A stretch of DNA of 7,040 nt from G963674505 sp964575975 (GCA_964575975.1 CAZNTU010000272.1:1-7040), one strand, 5' to 3'; shown: positions 1 to 6,537, counted from the first letter of the stretch. Numbers and translations are program-made. The notes: generated from the sequence alone by a model not told the origin.

Positions 1-1396
1 GAAGATGGGAGCCCGCCAAGTGGCAGACTCCCCTTTTGATCGCCATCAGGCCGCCCATGCTCCCCACGTGGCTGGAAGACAGCGCGATGTCGCTTCGTAG
101 AGCCTTGATCTGGTCCGCGAGCACGTCCAAAGTGTTGTCGTGGCTTCCCACGACAACGATGGTGTTTTCCACGGAGGAAAGCGGCTTCAACAATTCGGCA
201 AAGACGGGTTCGTCGTCCTTGACTCCCTCGCTGTGGTTGGGAACGCGGACGATTCCGTCGGCCTCGGTTATCGAGGTGATAATCCCGGCGCCTCTGGGAA
301 GCGGCGTCGCCACGATCCTGTCGCCCACCTTCCCCAGCTTGACCCGCAAAAACTCCTCCACACCTAGTTTCGACGCGATTTTCCGGGTGGGATGGACTTC
401 GATCTTTTGCCTTTCCGGTTCCGGCACGCCCAGCATTTTGCAAATCAAAGGCCGTACGAACTGCTCGAAAGCCAGGATCGCGGAAACCGGATATCCCGGC
501 ATTCCGAACACGGGCTTTTCCTTGACAGTGCCGATAAGAACAGGCTTGCCCGGCATCATGGTGACCCCGTGAACCAGAATTTCCCCTATGTTCGAAACCG
601 CCGTCTTGGCGTAATCCTCCGACCCGGCCGACGACCCTCCCACGGTCAGGACGATTTCATAGTCCCCATCCACCGCCTCTTCGACCGCCTTCGCGATCTT
701 GTCCACGTCGTCGGTCACCGGTTCCCCCCGGACGAACTCGCCCCCGGAGGATTCCACCAGCTTTCCCAGCACGAAGGAGTTGGTTTCCAGCACCTCGCCG
801 GGCTTGAAATCCTTCAAGTCCATGCCCCGCCAATCCCTGATTTCCGAGCCGGTGGGTATGACCAGGACACGCGGCTTCCTGCGGACGCTTACCTCGAAAA
901 CGCCCCCGGAGAGCAGCGCGCCCAAACAATAGGGCGTGACCGTGTGGTTCCGGGGAAACAGAAGCTCGGTGGCGACGATGTCCTCCCCCATTTTCCGGAC
1001 ATGCTGCCAGGGAAATGCAGGGCCGACGATCTCGAAACGGTCCTCGTCCAAGGCGTGTACATGCTCGATCATGATCACCGCGTCCGTCCCCTCCGGAAGC
1101 ACGTGGCCCGTGTTCACGAAAAAGGCGTTTTTCCCGACGTACAGCGCCTTGGGACTGGTTTCGCCCGCCCCGAACGTGTCCTCCGCCTTCACGGCGATTC
1201 CGTCCATGGCCGCCGCGTGAAAGTTGGGGGACGACAACTTGGCGAACACAGGCTCGGCCAGAACCCTTCCAACGGCCTCCGGCGAGGATACCGTTTCCGC
1301 CTCGCCAGGACCGACGTGCGAAAACCTGTCGAACAGGATCTCGCGGGCCTCGTCCAGGGATTTCATTTTCAGATATACATTGCGTTTGGAAGACAT
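1..1396 (-). CDS. moeA: MoeA paralogue with C-terminal PBP-like domain (partial, C-terminus off the left edge)
   Basis: MoeA proteins insert molybdate (or tungstate) into adenylylated molybdopterin in the cytoplasm. The frame is open for 465 codons and runs off the window. Visible MoeA motifs are the MDG loop with Asp65, NTG with Thr96 followed by LPEGTDAV, GSE with Glu185, GGSSAGSED ending at Asp261, PGKP at 282-285 and GMPGYPVSA at 298-306. After the MoeA domain IV (to about residue 405) a further domain begins (VVVGSHDNTLDVL, then HVGSMGGLMAIKRG). This matches the PBP-like domain fused to MoeA in some anaerobic bacteria and archaea, where such proteins reach roughly 630-650 residues, so some 170-180 residues are probably missing. 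The ATG at 1396 is preceded on the minus strand by GGAGGAGAG (1406-1414), a strong Shine-Dalgarno. It lies 39 bases after the stop of the other moeA, so the two are probably cotranscribed. Family assignment is firm. Whether it handles Mo or W, or binds a metal or pterin through the extra domain, is not visible. Confidence 0.93.
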   Translation of the reverse strand, partial: MSSKRNVYLKMKSLDEAREILFDRFSHVGPGEAETVSSPEAVGRVLAEPVFAKLSSPNFHAAAMDGIAVKAEDTFGAGETSPKALYVGKNAFFVNTGHVLPEGTDAVIMIEHVHALDEDRFEIVGPAFPWQHVRKMGEDIVATELLFPRNHTVTPYCLGALLSGGVFEVSVRRKPRVLVIPTGSEIRDWRGMDLKDFKPGEVLETNSFVLGKLVESSGGEFVRGEPVTDDVDKIAKAVEEAVDGDYEIVLTVGGSSAGSEDYAKTAVSNIGEILVHGVTMMPGKPVLIGTVKEKPVFGMPGYPVSAILAFEQFVRPLICKMLGVPEPERQKIEVHPTRKIASKLGVEEFLRVKLGKVGDRIVATPLPRGAGIITSITEADGIVRVPNHSEGVKDDEPVFAELLKPLSSVENTIVVVGSHDNTLDVLADQIKALRSDIALSSSHVGSMGGLMAIKRGVCHLAGSHL

Positions 1397-1435
1397 TGTT
1401 TCTTTCTCTCCTCCGGAAGTGTTTGCATGATCGCT

Positions 1436-2665
1436 TTAAAGAGGGATTACCTCGACTTCTTCGCCCTTCTCCAGCCCTTCGGTGTTCATCCCCACCGCGA
1501 CCAGGCCGTCGGCCTTGACCATGGTGCGAATCAGACCCGACTTTCCCAGGACCGGCGAGGCCAACAGCCGGCCATCCTTTTGCTCCAGCGAGACTCGCAC
1601 GTATTCGACCCGTCCCTGGGCCGAGCTGATGTTTCGGGTCAGATTCGCCTTCAAACGGAAATTTCGGCGGGACTCTCCGGAAAGTCCGGCGATTTTTTCC
1701 AAAAAGGGTCTGACAACGGCGGAAAAGACCACCATTGCGGATACTACGTGCCCCGGAAGTCCCCAGAACGGCTTGCCCGCGCAACGGGCGAGTATCGTCG
1801 GCTTGCCGGGGCTGATCGTTATGCCATGCACCAGGATGCTCGACTCCGGAAGATTTTCCAGTACTTCGACGGTGAAGTCCCTTACTCCGACCGAGCTTCC
1901 ACCGGACACGAGCACCATGTCGGTTTCCTCCAGCGCCTTCTTGGAAACGCGGTAAAGAGAGTCGTAGTCGTCGCGGACGATGCCGTAGGGCTTGGGGATT
2001 CCACCGGCTTCCAGCACCTGCCCGTACAGCGTGTAGGTGTTCATGTCCCTGATTTTCCCGATGCCGGGGGTTTCCTCGATTCCGACTATCTCGTCGCCGG
2101 TGGATATTATCCCGACCACGGGCTTTTTGAACGCTTTGACCAAGGTCTTTCCGAAAGCGGCCAAAAGACCGGCTTCCTGGGGACGAATTCTGGTTCCTCG
2201 CATAAGCATCCGCTCGTCTTTCGCGAAATCCTCGCCGGCCAGTATGACGTTTCCGCCCGGGGCGACGCTCTTGTACACCTCTATGGTCGCGGCGTCCAAG
2301 GCATCCGTGTGTTCGACCATCACCACCGCGTCCGCGCCTTGCGGAAGCATCCCGCCGGTAGCGATGCGCGCGGCCTCGCCCGGCCCGACGGAAAACCCGG
2401 GCCTGTCCCCCGTTCCAATGGCGCCCTTTACGTTCAGATAGGCCGGGTTCGCCTCCGACGCCCCGAAACTCGACGACGCCTTGATCGCGAAACCGTCCAT
2501 GGTGGATCGGTCGAAGCCGGGCAGGTTCTCCGGCGCGGAGACGTCCTCCGCCAGTATTCTCCCTACCGAGTCGAATATGGAAACCTCTTCCGCGCCGATC
2601 GGGTCGAAATCGTCCTTGTAGTCGAAAACCTTTTCCAGTTCCGTTACTTTGAAAAATTCTTTCAT
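1436..2665 (-). CDS. moeA: Molybdopterin molybdenumtransferase MoeA
   Basis: A complete 409-residue protein, the normal length for a stand-alone MoeA, catalysing metal insertion into MPT-AMP to give the mature pterin cofactor for molybdo- or tungstoenzymes. Motifs include FDRSTMDGFA with Asp57, ATGGMLPQGADAVVMVE with Thr103, STGDE with Glu192, a MoCF-type GGSSVGVRD with Asp263, PGKPT at 286-290 and GLPGHVVSA at 302-310. The last differs from the more usual GLPGNPVS (His for Asn, Val for Pro). Domain IV occupies about 335-409. The ATG at 2665 has only a weak GGAT upstream (about 5 bases away), and no better start lies nearby in frame. It is the first gene of a leftward pair with the PBP-fused paralogue. 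A weak minus-strand promoter candidate is TTGTTT (2737-2732), 16 bases, TATTTT (2715-2710). The two paralogues share the catalytic residues but are clearly diverged in sequence, so this is not a recent duplication. Confidence 0.96.
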   Translation of the reverse strand: MKEFFKVTELEKVFDYKDDFDPIGAEEVSIFDSVGRILAEDVSAPENLPGFDRSTMDGFAIKASSSFGASEANPAYLNVKGAIGTGDRPGFSVGPGEAARIATGGMLPQGADAVVMVEHTDALDAATIEVYKSVAPGGNVILAGEDFAKDERMLMRGTRIRPQEAGLLAAFGKTLVKAFKKPVVGIISTGDEIVGIEETPGIGKIRDMNTYTLYGQVLEAGGIPKPYGIVRDDYDSLYRVSKKALEETDMVLVSGGSSVGVRDFTVEVLENLPESSILVHGITISPGKPTILARCAGKPFWGLPGHVVSAMVVFSAVVRPFLEKIAGLSGESRRNFRLKANLTRNISSAQGRVEYVRVSLEQKDGRLLASPVLGKSGLIRTMVKADGLVAVGMNTEGLEKGEEVEVIPL

Positions 2666-2829
2666 AGCGATCCGTTCGCAATTGACAAAGTTAAAATCAA
2701 CAGTCTCTAAAAATACTCCCGATCAGACCGAAAACAACCGTCGCTTCGAAAAAGCCCTCGAAAAAACAGGCTGTTTCGTTCCTTACCATAAAGGTTCGGT
2801 GGATTCAAACATGGCTGCCTGAATGGCCT

Positions 2830-2844
2830 CCCCTGTCGCAGGGG
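2830..2844. repeat. Perfect 6-bp inverted repeat (hairpin)
   Basis: CCCCTG-TCG-CAGGGG gives a GC-rich six-pair stem with a three-base loop. On neither strand is it followed by a proper T-run (CTTTGG on plus, AGGCC on minus), so a rho-independent terminator is not supported. It could be an RNA structure in the moeA leader or a protein site. The sequence does not decide between these. Confidence 0.5.
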
Positions 2845-2975
2845 CTTTGGATTGAAGATTTGAAGATTGACAATCCTATCTCCGCTCTTCATAATCCGTT
2901 TTCAAGACCGCCTTTTCCTCTGCTGTTTAGGCCTCGAAAACAGAGCGGTTTGACGGAAATTTTTCAGTAAATTGC

Positions 2976-2980
2976 GGGGA
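2976..2980 (+). promoter_or_regulatory. Ribosome binding site deciding the start of the AlbA_2 gene
   Basis: GGGGA lies eight bases before the ATG at 2989 but only two bases before an in-frame TTG at 2983. The spacing favours ATG 2989 as the true start. Confidence 0.6.
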
Positions 2981-2988
2981 ATTTGTTT

Positions 2989-4182
2989 ATGGAATGCCAC
3001 GAATTGATCGAAATGGTTCGAAAAGGTGAAGATTCCTCTCGCCAATTCAAGGAAAAAATTGACAGCATCGATAGACTCGCGGTGGAGATGAGCGCCTTCG
3101 CCAACAGCGACGGCGGCTTTTTGATCGTCGGCGTATCCGACAAGGGCGAACTAACCGGAATCGAACGCGAGGAAGCAGGAAGACTCAACCAATGGATAGC
3201 GAACGCGGCGGCTTCGAAAATCGAGCCCCCTCTTTTCGTGCGCACGGAAATTCTGATTTGCGACGACAAGAGAATCCTGGTCGTACTTGTGCCGAGAGGA
3301 GCGCACAAGCCTTACGCCGTAAACAAAATGGAATTTTGGGTCAAGAACGGCGCCGACAAGCGGAGGGCCACGCGGGAGGAACTGTTCAGGCTGATGCAGT
3401 CGCGCCGGAATCTTTTCGCCGACGAGATCGAAACGGAAGCGAATGCGGACCGGTTCGACTGGAAATACTTCGACTGGTTCTGCGATCAATATTACGAAGA
3501 ATCCGTCAAACAACTAGGGATCGCAAACGACAGGTTGTTGAAAAACTTGAAACTGATGGGCGAAAGCAATTTGACATTGGCGGGTCTCCTTTTGTTCGGC
3601 AAGGATCCCCAGCTTTCCTACCCTTTCTTTTCCATCCGCGCCACCTACTTCGAAGGAACGGACAAATCCGTGGAAGTCTTTCGGGACAAGGAGGAAGTCG
3701 GAGGGAAACTGATCGACCAGTTCAAATCGGGAGTCGCGTTCGTGAAAAGAAACCTTCACCGGTTGCAAAAATCGGACGAGTTCAATGCTCCCGGAGAGCT
3801 TGAAATACCGGAGATCGCGTTTTCAGAGGCGATCTCGAACGCCATCGTCCACCGAGACTACTTTTTCAATTCCCCGATATTCATCGACCTGTTCCTGGAC
3901 CGCCTGGAAATAACGAGCCCCGGTCCATTGCCCAATACTCTGAACGAGGAGAGTATCCGTTTCGGAGTCCACATCGAAAGAAACCCCACCGTTCTATCCA
4001 TGCTGCAACGGGACCGCGAATTCAAATATTCGGGAAGGGGAAGCGGGATACCCCGAATTGTAAGAAGTTGCCGCGAGGCCGGATTGAACGTCGATTTCGT
4101 TAACGACAAGAAGCTGCAATTTTTCAAGGTGGCGTTCGCAAGGCCGAGGAAGGCGGATATCGTCGCGCGGGTCGATTCGTGA
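2989..4182 (+). CDS. AlbA_2 (Schlafen-like) DNA-binding and GHKL ATP-binding domain protein
   Basis: A 397-residue protein of the family often annotated as 'putative transcriptional regulator' or 'RecG-like'; it is not the RecG helicase. The N-terminal AlbA_2 domain spans about 12-135: EDSSRQFK (14-21), where EFK is the more usual form, then AFANSDGGFLIVGVSDKG (37-53) and HKPYAVNKMEFWVKNGADKRRATREEL at 106-132. The C-terminal HATPase_c_4-like domain spans about 270-385: the N-box-like EAISNAIVHRDY (280-291), DRLEITSPGPLP (304-315) and the lid-like GRGSGIPRI (349-357). The middle segment NLTLAGLLLFGKDPQ (194-208) is also typical. Unlike longer relatives it ends shortly after the ATPase domain and has no obvious C-terminal winged helix. 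It stands alone, divergent from moeA and with 228 bases before the zinc operon, so context gives no function. DNA binding and ATP binding are family-level inferences. A regulator or a stress/defence role are both open. Confidence 0.9.
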   Translation: MECHELIEMVRKGEDSSRQFKEKIDSIDRLAVEMSAFANSDGGFLIVGVSDKGELTGIEREEAGRLNQWIANAAASKIEPPLFVRTEILICDDKRILVVLVPRGAHKPYAVNKMEFWVKNGADKRRATREELFRLMQSRRNLFADEIETEANADRFDWKYFDWFCDQYYEESVKQLGIANDRLLKNLKLMGESNLTLAGLLLFGKDPQLSYPFFSIRATYFEGTDKSVEVFRDKEEVGGKLIDQFKSGVAFVKRNLHRLQKSDEFNAPGELEIPEIAFSEAISNAIVHRDYFFNSPIFIDLFLDRLEITSPGPLPNTLNEESIRFGVHIERNPTVLSMLQRDREFKYSGRGSGIPRIVRSCREAGLNVDFVNDKKLQFFKVAFARPRKADIVARVDS

Positions 4183-4221
4183 AAAACGCCAATACCCGCC
4201 CGCAACCGTCGGAAATACTTT

Positions 4222-4236
4222 TGCAACTTGTTTGCA
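4222..4236. promoter_or_regulatory. Upstream copy of a 15-bp palindromic operator, candidate Zur/Fur site
   Basis: TGCAACTTGTTTGCA is a near-perfect inverted repeat (arms TGCAAC/TTTGCA, three-base centre). It matches the promoter-embedded copy at 4314-4328 in 14 of 15 bases. It lies 40 bases after the AlbA_2 stop, with its centre 92 bp from that of the second copy. Regulator identity is inferred from the Fur-family gene at the end of the operon. Confidence 0.6.
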
Positions 4237-4268
4237 AAATCTGATCGCAACTTTTTTTGAATATCACC

Positions 4269-4283
4269 TGCATATTGTTTTCG
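4269..4283. promoter_or_regulatory. Degenerate third copy of the operator sequence
   Basis: TGCATATTGTTTTCG matches the promoter copy TGCAAATTGTTTGCA at 12 of 15 positions, keeping the left arm and centre but losing the right arm. It lies midway between the two strong copies (47 and 45 bases from their starts). It may be a weak accessory site. The AT-rich background makes chance similarity possible. Confidence 0.35.
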
Positions 4284-4304
4284 AGAATGGTTTTCTATCG
4301 TTTC

Positions 4305-4332
4305 TTGACTTTTTGCAAATTGTTTGCATACT
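4305..4332 (+). promoter_or_regulatory. Promoter of the metal transporter operon
   Basis: A sigma70-type promoter with -35 TTGACT (4305-4310, 5 of 6 consensus) and -10 CATACT (4327-4332, 4 of 6), separated by 16 bases. Transcription would start near 4339, leaving a leader of about 70 bases before the ATPase gene. The palindromic operator at 4314-4328 fills the spacer and touches the -10, the classic position for repression by blocking RNA polymerase. Confidence 0.6.
4314..4328. promoter_or_regulatory. Perfect palindromic operator inside the promoter, candidate Zur/Fur site
   Basis: TGCAAA-TTG-TTTGCA is a perfect 6-bp inverted repeat around a three-base centre, sitting between the -35 and -10 boxes. 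The near-identical copy at 4222-4236 and the Fur-family gene ending the operon support its being the site of that repressor. It does not resemble the enterobacterial Zur box that I know, so the assignment to the linked regulator rests on position and repetition. Confidence 0.65.
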
Positions 4333-4382
4333 AGGCGCAAGATTTACGGAAACGCCTTGGAACGGCACTGATTGAAAAGGAC

Positions 4383-4397
4383 TGGCTAAAAAAGCCA
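4383..4397 (+). other. Small hairpin in the leader upstream of the ATPase gene
   Basis: TGGCT-AAAAA-AGCCA forms a five-pair stem ending seven bases before the Shine-Dalgarno AGGAA (4404-4408). It could slightly affect initiation or RNA stability, but is short enough to be chance. Confidence 0.25.
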
Positions 4398-4410
4398 TTT
4401 AACAGGAACG

Positions 4411-5175
4411 ATGGAAACACCGATCATCAAAATCGAGAACGTCGCGTTCTCGTTCAACAGCCACCCTATTTTGAAGAACGCGAACCTTTCCGTTTCCGCA
4501 AACGATTTCATGGCTGTCATCGGCCCCAACGGCGGAGGGAAGACCACGCTGCTCAAACTCGTGCTAGGGTTGTACAAACCGGCGGCCGGAACGATTCGGG
4601 TATTCGGAAAGGAACCTCGGAAAGTATCCCACCGCATCGGCTATGTTCCGCAGAATATTCACGCCAACAAGGACTTTCCGGTGAGCGTCATGGACGTGAC
4701 CCTGATGGGATGCCTCCGGTCCGGGAGAAGACTTTCGTACTATACCAGAAAGGACCGGGCGGCGGCGGAGGAAGCCTTGGACAAAATGGAGATGCTTTCC
4801 TTTCGGAACAGGCGCATCGGCGAACTCTCCGGCGGACAGAGACAAAGAGTTTTCATCGCCCGCGCCCTGGCCGCGAAACCGGAAATACTGCTGCTCGACG
4901 AACCAACCGCGAGCGTGGACGCCCACGGGCAAACCGAGCTTTACACCCTCTTGAAGGAATTGAACGCTAACACGACGATCCTGGTGGTCAGCCACGATTT
5001 CGTGGCCATATCGAGCTACGTCAAGTCGGTCACCTGCGTCAACCTTTGCGTGCATCAACACGACGCCGCCGAGGTTACCCGCGAGATGATCGACATGTCC
5101 TACAAGTGCCCGGTGGAGCTGATCGCCCACGGAATGCCCCACAGGGTTCTTGGAAACCATACGCCCCGCGAATAA
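4411..5175 (+). CDS. znuC: Metal (zinc-type) ABC transporter ATP-binding protein
   Basis: A 254-residue cytoplasmic ATPase that powers divalent metal uptake with the permease encoded next. Walker A is GPNGGGKTT (38-46), the Q-loop is YVPQ (Gln81), the signature is LSGGQ (139-143), Walker B is ILLLDEP (159-165) and the H-loop is SHD with His195. All are intact, so it should be active. The C-terminal segment CPVELIAHGMPHRVL (233-247) is typical of the zinc/manganese subfamily in Desulfobacterota-type bacteria. CVNLCVHQH (209-217) adds Cys and His residues that could touch metal. The ATG at 4411 has AGGA only three bases upstream, a tight spacing, but no other start fits. It is first in the operon behind the operator-covered promoter. 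Zinc is preferred over manganese or iron because a Fur-family regulator is in the operon; substrate is inference. Confidence 0.93.
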   Translation: METPIIKIENVAFSFNSHPILKNANLSVSANDFMAVIGPNGGGKTTLLKLVLGLYKPAAGTIRVFGKEPRKVSHRIGYVPQNIHANKDFPVSVMDVTLMGCLRSGRRLSYYTRKDRAAAEEALDKMEMLSFRNRRIGELSGGQRQRVFIARALAAKPEILLLDEPTASVDAHGQTELYTLLKELNANTTILVVSHDFVAISSYVKSVTCVNLCVHQHDAAEVTREMIDMSYKCPVELIAHGMPHRVLGNHTPRE

Positions 5176-5195
5176 GGAATAAAAGAACGAAGCCT

Positions 5196-6023
5196 ATGCT
5201 GGAAGCCCTTCAATTCGAATTCATGCGAAACGCGCTCGCGGCGGGACTGATCGCCAGCGTGATCTGCGGCGTCATCGGCGCGCTCGTGGTGGTGAACAGG
5301 ATCGTCTTTCTGGCGGGGGGAATCGCCCATGCGGCCTACGGCGGAATCGGCCTGTCCTTTTTCTTCGGCTTTCCCCCTCTGGTCGGAATACTCGGATTCT
5401 CCCTTGTCTCCTCCGCCATAATGGCGACTTTTACGCTGAAGGACAAGCGACGCTCGGACACTTTCATAGGGGTCCTCTGGGCCGTGGGAATGGCCTTGGG
5501 CGTGATACTGCTCGACTTCAAGAAGGGTTACAACGTCGATCTCATGAGCTATCTCTTCGGGAGCATACTCGCGGTTCCCTTCTACGAGATCAAGATTATG
5601 GCGGCACTGGGCCTCGCGGTCCTTCTGGTGGTCTTTTTCTTCTATCACGATTTTCTGGCCATGTCCTACGACCAGGAGTTCGCGATGCTTCGGGGCGTGC
5701 CGGTGTTACCTTTATATTATCTTATGATCGCCATGATCGCCGTGTCCGTGGTCATGGTCATCAAAATCGTGGGGCTGATTCTGATCATCGCTCTCTTGAC
5801 GATTCCGCCCTACATCGCCGAAAAATACACGGATTGTCTTGCGTCGATGATGATCGTCTCCGCGTTTCTAGGAATGGCGTTCACGCTGCTGGGACTCTGG
5901 CTGGCGTACGCCTTCGATCTGACGTCCGGGGCGAGCATCATTCTGGTCGCCGCGAGCGTGTTTTTCGTCTCGTCCATTTTCGACCGGACATTGAAGCGAG
6001 CCCTAAGCCGAGCGGGAGGATAG
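5196..6023 (+). CDS. znuB: Metal (zinc-type) ABC transporter permease, ABC-3 family
   Basis: A 275-residue inner-membrane permease forming the channel for metal import with the preceding ATPase. The protein is strongly hydrophobic with about eight membrane segments (roughly 12-33, 43-58, 62-80, 90-107, 118-150, 172-206, 216-238 and 245-262; two of these ranges may hold more than one helix). The ABC-3 family marks are GGIAHAAYGGIGL (41-53), the probable ATPase-coupling stretch AMLRGVPV (163-170) and KIVGLILIIALLTIPPYIA (190-208). The frame is open further upstream, to 5046, but that part overlaps the ATPase gene in another frame. The ATG at 5196, 20 bases after the ATPase stop, gives the usual N-terminus (MLEALQFEFMRNAL). 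Its Shine-Dalgarno is weak (GAAG at 5189-5192, or AAGGA farther back at 5174-5178), suggesting coupling to upstream translation. Confidence 0.93.
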   Translation: MLEALQFEFMRNALAAGLIASVICGVIGALVVVNRIVFLAGGIAHAAYGGIGLSFFFGFPPLVGILGFSLVSSAIMATFTLKDKRRSDTFIGVLWAVGMALGVILLDFKKGYNVDLMSYLFGSILAVPFYEIKIMAALGLAVLLVVFFFYHDFLAMSYDQEFAMLRGVPVLPLYYLMIAMIAVSVVMVIKIVGLILIIALLTIPPYIAEKYTDCLASMMIVSAFLGMAFTLLGLWLAYAFDLTSGASIILVAASVFFVSSIFDRTLKRALSRAGG

Positions 6024-6027
6024 CGCC

Positions 6028-6468
6028 ATGTGCCATCAATGCGACTACGCGAGCATTCTGGAGAAATGCGACTTGCCGCCGAACCCCAACCGGATGAAAA
6101 TTCTCGAAATCGTCGGCAACAACACCAGTCCCTTGAGCGCCCAGGACATTTACGAAACCATGAGCCGGACCGAGGACATCAACAGGGTGACAGTCTACAG
6201 GATATTGGATCTCCTCGTGGAAAAAGGCGCGATCGACCGCATCAGGGGCGGCGGACGCTCTTTCTACTACGGCCTCGCCCCCAACGAAAACCACCCGTCC
6301 CACCCCCACTTCTATTGCAGACAATGCGGAAACTTGGAGTGCCTGAATCCCGACGGCCTTCGCGTGAACACGGAAAACATCGAGCGCACTTTCGCCGGGG
6401 TGATCGAAAAAGTCGAGGTCCGGCTCGACGGCATATGCAAGACCTGCCTTCGGAACAGCAAGAAATGA
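6028..6468 (+). CDS. Fur-family metalloregulator, probably Zur
   Basis: A 146-residue winged-helix repressor that binds DNA when loaded with metal. The recognition helix is NRVTVYRILDLL (52-63). The metal-site run is HPSHPHFYCRQC, with His89, His92, His94, Cys97 and Cys100. The second CxxC, CKTC (137-140), completes the structural zinc site. An additional Cys pair at the extreme N-terminus (MCHQC, Cys2 and Cys5) is not part of the textbook Fur core. The ATG at 6028 has GGGAGGA (6014-6020) at seven bases and follows the permease stop by four bases, so it is translated in the same operon. Operon position with a zinc-type importer argues for Zur rather than Fur, PerR or Mur, but metal specificity cannot be read with certainty. 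Its likely targets are the palindromes at 4222-4236 and 4314-4328, giving autoregulation. Confidence 0.93.
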   Translation: MCHQCDYASILEKCDLPPNPNRMKILEIVGNNTSPLSAQDIYETMSRTEDINRVTVYRILDLLVEKGAIDRIRGGGRSFYYGLAPNENHPSHPHFYCRQCGNLECLNPDGLRVNTENIERTFAGVIEKVEVRLDGICKTCLRNSKK

Positions 6469-6537
6469 AGTCGCTTAAAAATCCGTGCGTGTTCCGAAAA
6501 GAATACCTGCCATTGGCGATCCGAAAATTCAACAAAA

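Larger units (their letters stand above)
2666..2988. other. Divergent intergenic region between moeA and the AlbA_2 gene
   Basis: About 320 bases with lower GC than the flanking genes and no convincing gene. It holds a perfect hairpin at 2830-2844. Short iterated GATTGA/GATTTGA units occur near 2850-2870, followed by GATTG-A-CAATC at 2865-2875, and inverted TTCGA...TCGAA lies at 2745-2762. On the minus strand the weak inverted repeat AAACA-GCC-TGTTT runs directly into a T-run (around 2761-2776), which could be a weak terminator or attenuator in the moeA leader. Both divergent promoters should lie here, but only a weak sigma70-like match for moeA was found (TTGTTT/TATTTT, 2737-2710, minus) and none of note for the plus-strand gene. 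Confidence 0.6.

Noticed and set aside
1420..1428. TGTTTGCAT between the two moeA genes, resembling half of the operator upstream of the metal operon
   Set aside because: Only one half-site is present, with no matching inverted arm, and it sits within a 39-base gap inside an operon. A nine-base match is expected by chance.
392..2710. A 772-codon open frame on the plus strand opposite both moeA genes, and a 674-codon frame (657-2681) on the minus strand
   Set aside because: Both run through well-supported MoeA coding sequence in other frames. The plus-strand frame contains two similar segments (DHDHRVRPLRKH and DHHHRVRALRKH) that are mirror translations of the conserved MoeA LPxGxDAVxMxEH motif in the two paralogues.
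2682..2713. TTGACA at 2682 with TAAAAA at 2708 as a plus-strand promoter
   Set aside because: The 20-base spacer is too long and the -10 match is poor. It also lies nearly 280 bases before the plus-strand gene.
2707..2892. A 61-codon minus-strand ORF in the moeA upstream region
   Set aside because: There is no good ribosome site and no recognisable domain. The composition is Arg/Phe-rich and it runs through the hairpin, so it looks like noise in non-coding DNA.
5046..5195. Upstream extension of the permease reading frame
   Set aside because: It overlaps the end of the ATPase gene in another frame, is Arg-rich and hydrophilic, and lacks family resemblance. The start at 5196 gives the normal N-terminus.
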